DNA of 9,501 nucleotides from Clostridiales bacterium (GTDB taxonomy: Bacteria; Bacillota; Clostridia; Oscillospirales; Acutalibacteraceae), in NCBI GenBank assembly GCA_019418545.1, contig DYBQ01000070.1, positions 2,922 to 12,422 on the forward strand. The letters run 5' to 3'. Shown here piece after piece: positions 6,467 through 9,501 of this stretch. The notes below the pieces were generated by a model that did no database searches, had not been told where the DNA came from, and worked only from the letters and a program-made list of their open reading frames with translations. How positions within the stretch are numbered: the first letter of the stretch is position 1; each line of letters opens with the position of its first letter. The position numbers were made by a program, and so were the translations under genes.

Positions 6467-7798
6467 ATGGCGAAACAATCCCGCGAACGGGTGGAAACCG
6501 GAAAAAAAGCCCCCCTCTTCCGCAGAACGGTTTCGGGAGTGCTGGGATTTTTGATTTTGTTTTACATTGGGTATCAAATTTGGTTGGCCAATTATGAGCC
6601 TCTCAAGCTGGAAACTGCAACCTGGGCTACGGCCTCCGATTCGGTACAGACTACTGGTTATGCCATCCGAAAGGAAACTGTGATGACCCGTCAAGACAGC
6701 AGCGGGGTTTTGGGATATCGGTTACAGGACGGTGGCCGAGTTTCCAAGGGCGGCGTGGTTGCGGATATTTTTGAAAGTGAAAGCGCTGCTTCTGCCAGTC
6801 AGCAGTCGGAAAAACTGGCTGCGGAAATGGAGCTTCTTGAGAGCCTTGACAATGAAGGGGAAACCTATGCGGCGGATATCCAGCAGATTGACGCCCGTAT
6901 AGACCAGACCTTTACCGAGCTTTTGTGTTCCATCAGGGACCAGGATGCTTCCGGCCTTTCCTCCGGCCGGGAGGAGCTGACCCACCAGTTTAACCAGCGG
7001 CAGATTGCTACCGGCACCAGTGTTGATTATACAACCCGTTTGCGGGCTCTGCAAAACGAAAAGGCCGCGCTGGATAAGGAAGCCTCGGCAATAATGGGAC
7101 AGGTGACTGCGCCGGAATCGGGCTATTTTTCCAGCGTTATCGATGGCTGGGAAAACGTGTTTGACTATGATGATGTACTGGGCCTGACAGTGGCGGATTT
7201 GCAGGCAGAATATTCCCCTGAAGAAGTGCCGGAAAATGCTGTGGGAAAAATAAGCGAAGAATTTTTGTGGTATTTTGCTTGTACTGTGGATGCTACTACC
7301 GCCCTCAAGTTGAAGCAAACGGAGGAAGTACAGATTTCCATGCCTTTTGCGACCACAGAAAAAATCTCTGCCCATGTAGCGGCTGTGAACCAGGAAACCC
7401 CAAACAGTGAGGCAGCGGTGATTTTGGAATGCGATACGATGAACTCGGCTTTGGCCAACATCCGTAAGGAAACCGTGCAGATTGAAATCCAAAGCTATTC
7501 GGGCGTTATGGTGAACCAGAAGGCCATCCATTTTGCTGATGTAGAGCAGACTGTGACAGACGCTAACGGCAAGGAGCGCACCGTAACTCATGAAAATGTG
7601 ATGGGCGTGTATGTGAAAAGCGGCAGCCAGCTTCATTTTGTACAGGTGTTTTCGGATATTACCGTAAACGGCTATGCCATTTGCCGCACGGAGCTGACAG
7701 ACGAGGAAAAAGAGCAGCTGGTAACGGATGAGACCATCCAGCTATATGACGAAGTTGTTGTGGAAGGGACTGATTTGTATGACGGAAAAGTTATCTGA
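6467..7798 (+). CDS. Membrane-anchored HlyD-like (membrane-fusion-protein type) protein
   Basis: This 443-residue protein has a short basic cytoplasmic tail, one predicted membrane segment (about 21-41, TVSGVLGFLILFYIGYQIWL), and a large domain that should lie outside the membrane. The outer part resembles membrane fusion proteins: a first lipoyl-like half-motif (about 77-103, SSGVLGYRLQDGGRVSKGG), a helical hairpin (about 104-210, with possible coiled coil around LRALQNEKAALDKEA), a second lipoyl-like half (GQVTAPESGYFSS, from 211), then beta-rich sequence. HlyD proteins normally join an inner membrane pump to an outer duct; no pump or outer membrane gene is present. From recollection, similar genes sit just before yggS-sepF in other Clostridia, so a cell-envelope or division role is plausible inference. 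Start ATG 6467 has AAGGAGG at 6451-6457. The 3' end overlaps yggS by 20 bases. Confidence 0.75.
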   Translation: MAKQSRERVETGKKAPLFRRTVSGVLGFLILFYIGYQIWLANYEPLKLETATWATASDSVQTTGYAIRKETVMTRQDSSGVLGYRLQDGGRVSKGGVVADIFESESAASASQQSEKLAAEMELLESLDNEGETYAADIQQIDARIDQTFTELLCSIRDQDASGLSSGREELTHQFNQRQIATGTSVDYTTRLRALQNEKAALDKEASAIMGQVTAPESGYFSSVIDGWENVFDYDDVLGLTVADLQAEYSPEEVPENAVGKISEEFLWYFACTVDATTALKLKQTEEVQISMPFATTEKISAHVAAVNQETPNSEAAVILECDTMNSALANIRKETVQIEIQSYSGVMVNQKAIHFADVEQTVTDANGKERTVTHENVMGVYVKSGSQLHFVQVFSDITVNGYAICRTELTDEEKEQLVTDETIQLYDEVVVEGTDLYDGKVI

Positions 7799-8525
7799 TG
7801 AGCTGTGTGCCCGGTGCCGGGCTGTGGAGCAGAACCTTGCGGATATTCAAAGACGCATTGCTGCCGCCGCGCAGGCTTCAGGAAGAAGGCCGGAAGACAT
7901 TACTCTGCTGGCTGCCACAAAAACCGTTCCGGTGGAGGTGGTAAACCACGCCATTTCTCTGGGAGTGCATACTATTGGGGAAAACCGCGTGCAGGAGCTG
8001 GAGGATAAATATGACCGGCTGGACAAAGAAAACTGCCAGGTACACTTTATCGGCCATTTGCAGACCAACAAGGTGAAATATCTGGTGGGAAAAGTGGACA
8101 TGATTCAGTCGGTGGACAGCGTGCGGCTGGCATCGGAGATTTCCCGGCTGTCGGTGCAGAGAGGTGTTACCAGCCGGATTCTGATTGAGGTAAACGTGGG
8201 ACGGGAAGAGAACAAGTCCGGCGTGATGGCAGAAGAGCTGGAGAGCCTTTTGGGAGAAATTGCCGGAATGAATGGGATTTCGGTGTGTGGTTTGATGGCA
8301 ATTCCCCCGATTTGCCGTGAAAATGAGGAGCTTCGCAATTATTTTTCTTTGATGTATCAATATTTTGTTGACATAAAGAGTAAAAAAAGTGATAATGTAG
8401 CCATGGACTATTTATCCATGGGAATGTCCGGGGACTTTGAGGAGGCAATTTTGTGCGGCTCCAACATGGTCCGTGTGGGCTCTTCCCTGTTTGGTCAGCG
8501 GCAATACGCGACAAATTTAAAGTGA
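7779..8525 (+). CDS. yggS: YggS/YlmE-family pyridoxal phosphate homeostasis protein (PLPBP)
   Basis: The family binds PLP in a TIM-barrel like that of alanine racemase and affects vitamin B6 and amino/keto acid balance; no catalytic reaction is established. The 248-residue product shows the PLP lysine in LLAATKTVP (K48), GENRVQEL, HFIGHLQTNKVK, LIEVNVGREENKSG, CGLMAIPP and the phosphate-binding end LSMGMSGDFEEAILCGSNMVRVGSSLFG. It is slightly longer than the usual 225-235 residues because of its N terminus. ATG 7779 is the start that best fits; GGAAGGG lies 10 bases upstream inside the previous gene. An earlier in-frame ATG at 7728 would add 17 residues with no family resemblance. In B. subtilis the homologue ylmE sits just before ylmF (sepF), as here. 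Bases 8368-8396 inside this gene also form a promoter-like sequence (separate entry). Confidence 0.95.
   Translation: MTEKLSDELCARCRAVEQNLADIQRRIAAAAQASGRRPEDITLLAATKTVPVEVVNHAISLGVHTIGENRVQELEDKYDRLDKENCQVHFIGHLQTNKVKYLVGKVDMIQSVDSVRLASEISRLSVQRGVTSRILIEVNVGREENKSGVMAEELESLLGEIAGMNGISVCGLMAIPPICRENEELRNYFSLMYQYFVDIKSKKSDNVAMDYLSMGMSGDFEEAILCGSNMVRVGSSLFGQRQYATNLK
8368..8396 (+). promoter_or_regulatory. Candidate internal sigma-A promoter for sepF-ylmH
   Basis: TTGACA (8368-8373) is a perfect -35 hexamer. A 17-base spacer (8374-8390) separates it from GATAAT (8391-8396), which differs from the TATAAT consensus at one position. The element lies in an AT-rich patch inside yggS, about 150 bases before the sepF start, on the same strand. 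Transcription would begin near 8403, giving a leader of about 140 bases. The same bases encode VDIKSKKSDNV, a stretch that by recollection is fairly typical of clostridial YggS proteins, so part of the match may come from protein conservation. The choice of AAA, AGT, GAT, AAT and GTA codons is more AT-rich than in the surrounding gene. Confidence 0.6.
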
Positions 8526-8545
8526 AAATACAGGAGGATTGACAG

Positions 8546-9007
8546 ATGGCAGGTATTGTTGACAAGTTCCAGAAAATGTGGAACCCCCCCGATGACGAAG
8601 TGGACTATGTCTATGACGAGGACGGGGAGATGGAGGAAGAAACAGCAGCGGCAGACCGCCGGGAAGAAGCTCCTGCCCGCCGGGGCGGCCAGAGCGGCAA
8701 CAAAGTGGTCAATATCCACGCTACTGCACAGCTGCAGGTGGTGCTGTTTAAGCCCGAAAACTTTGGCGAGGAAACCCGCGCTGTGGCTGACGAGCTTTTG
8801 AAAATGCATACTGTGGTGCTGAACCTGGAGGAAACCAACAAGGACACCTCCCGGAGAATCATCGACTTTCTCAGCGGCGTGGCCTATGCCAACGGCGGCA
8901 AGATTAAGCGGGTATCCACCTGCACATACATCATTACCCCGTATAACGTGGATTTGACCGGCGATGAGGTAATGGACGAATTAGAAAATAACGGCGTTTA
9001 TGTCTGA
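8546..9007 (+). CDS. sepF: Cell division protein SepF
   Basis: SepF anchors FtsZ to the membrane and helps septum formation in Gram-positive bacteria. The 153-residue product has an N-terminal amphipathic helix (MAGIVDKFQKMW) of the kind used for membrane targeting. An acidic, charged linker follows (about 16-50), with runs of Asp/Glu and then RRGG. The conserved core (about 53-150) starts KVVNIHATAQLQVVLFKP and contains LEETNKDTSRRIIDFLSGVAYANGGKIKRVS and YIITPYNVDLTGDE. The FLSGxxYA segment is the known dimer/polymer region. ATG 8546 follows AGGAGG (8532-8537) and lies 20 bases after the yggS stop. The 3' end overlaps ylmH by 8 bases. Codons 13-15 contain a run of seven C (8584-8590). The order yggS-sepF-ylmH matches the ylm cluster of Firmicutes. 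Confidence 0.96.
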   Translation: MAGIVDKFQKMWNPPDDEVDYVYDEDGEMEEETAAADRREEAPARRGGQSGNKVVNIHATAQLQVVLFKPENFGEETRAVADELLKMHTVVLNLEETNKDTSRRIIDFLSGVAYANGGKIKRVSTCTYIITPYNVDLTGDEVMDELENNGVYV

Positions 9008-9501
9008 TAACCGTCAGGAGCAGTGGCTGATTGCCCGGATTCAGGATGTGATTCGCCAGGGAGAAAAATATCCCGCCTTTACGGCCTTCCTGGATGAAAG
9101 GGAAGCTGCCATTGCCGAAAAAATGGTACGGTGTGCCCGGTGTGAGAACTTCCGGCTGTGGGGCGGGTATGAAAATGGCGAGCGGGTGATGCTGGGGGTA
9201 TTTCCTTCCTATCAGGAACCTGACCCGGAAGAATTCCCCATCACAGCCATCACCGCGCGATACCGGCCCTGTGACGAACTGAGCCATCGGGATTTTCTGG
9301 GAGCCTTTTTGGGTGCCGGTGTGCAGCGAAGTGCTTTGGGCGACATTCTGCCCGAAAAAGGACGCTGCGTGCTGTTTGTCCGGGAAGAAACCGCCCGGTT
9401 TTTGCTGGAACAGGTGGACAAGGTGGGTCGGGTAGGCGTTATGCTGTCGCCCGGATTTTCGGAGCCATTGCCTGCGGGAAGAGGGTTTGCCCCCTTTGAT
9501 G
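9000..9501 (+). CDS. ylmH: YlmH-family RNA-binding protein, N-terminal part (cut by window end)
   Basis: The reading frame is open from ATG 9000 to the end of the window, giving 167 complete codons. Recognisable YlmH-like segments are FTAFLDEREAAIAEKM, the FRLWGGYENGERVMLGVFPSY region, FPITAITARYRP, and SHRDFLGAFLGAGVQRSALGDIL, then a predicted strand-helix CVLFVREETARFLLEQV. The S4 RNA-binding domain expected near the C terminus is outside the window. In B. subtilis YlmH has been linked to ribosome-associated quality control, able to stand in for the S4-domain protein RqcP; whether this homologue does so is inference. The start lies 8 bases inside the end of sepF and has no strong ribosome binding site upstream. 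Upstream in the same frame a TAG at 8982-8984 excludes a longer start, so translation probably depends on coupling to sepF. Confidence 0.9.
   Translation, partial: MSDNRQEQWLIARIQDVIRQGEKYPAFTAFLDEREAAIAEKMVRCARCENFRLWGGYENGERVMLGVFPSYQEPDPEEFPITAITARYRPCDELSHRDFLGAFLGAGVQRSALGDILPEKGRCVLFVREETARFLLEQVDKVGRVGVMLSPGFSEPLPAGRGFAPFD

Noticed and set aside
6846..6851. TTGACA inside the HlyD-like gene
   Set aside because: The bases 17 downstream are GCGGCG, nothing like a -10 element.
7728..7778. ATG 7728 as the yggS start
   Set aside because: It would lengthen the overlap with the HlyD-like gene and add 17 residues not found in the family.
8539..8544. TTGACA just before the sepF start codon
   Set aside because: No -10 hexamer occurs at the right distance, and the motif falls between the ribosome binding site and the ATG.

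Overview
The window reads as a chromosomal, housekeeping stretch from a low-to-mid GC Firmicute. It is most likely a Clostridia member of the Oscillospiraceae/Ruminococcaceae type. That placement is inferred from the gene order (YlbF-family gene, mutS, mutL, miaA, then yggS-sepF-ylmH), strong AGGAGG-type ribosome binding sites, several GTG starts, and a clostridial MutL and SepF. No RNA gene, mobile element, CRISPR array or integrated element was seen. Every supported gene is on the + strand.

Layout: positions 1-152 hold the C-terminal end of a YlbF/YmcA-family protein with a terminal Cys cluster. A 119-base gap (153-271) follows and contains a well-paired inverted repeat. Next comes the mismatch repair block: mutS (272-2908), a small GNAT acetyltransferase gene (2905-3405) overlapping the mutS stop by 4 bases, and mutL (3421-5490). 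The tRNA isopentenyltransferase gene miaA (5504-6448) lies 13 bases further on. The last part is the division-associated block: a membrane-anchored HlyD-like protein (6467-7798), the PLP-binding protein YggS/YlmE (7779-8525), the FtsZ-associated protein SepF (8546-9007) and the start of the S4-domain protein YlmH (9000 to the window end).

Gaps between genes from mutS onward are 20 bases or less, or the genes overlap, so one long transcription unit with translational coupling is likely. A near-consensus sigma-A-type promoter inside the 3' part of yggS (8368-8396) may give sepF-ylmH its own transcription. MutS and MutL keep all the residues expected for a methyl-independent mismatch repair pair: a MutL endonuclease site, and probable sliding-clamp motifs in both proteins. 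MiaA makes i6A37 in tRNA. SepF tethers FtsZ to the membrane.

The least explained parts are the orphan HlyD-like protein, which takes the place often held by hfq after miaA and has no transporter beside it; the acetyltransferase lodged between mutS and mutL; the structured leader before mutS; and the internal promoter before sepF. Nothing here is clearly a wholly new system.
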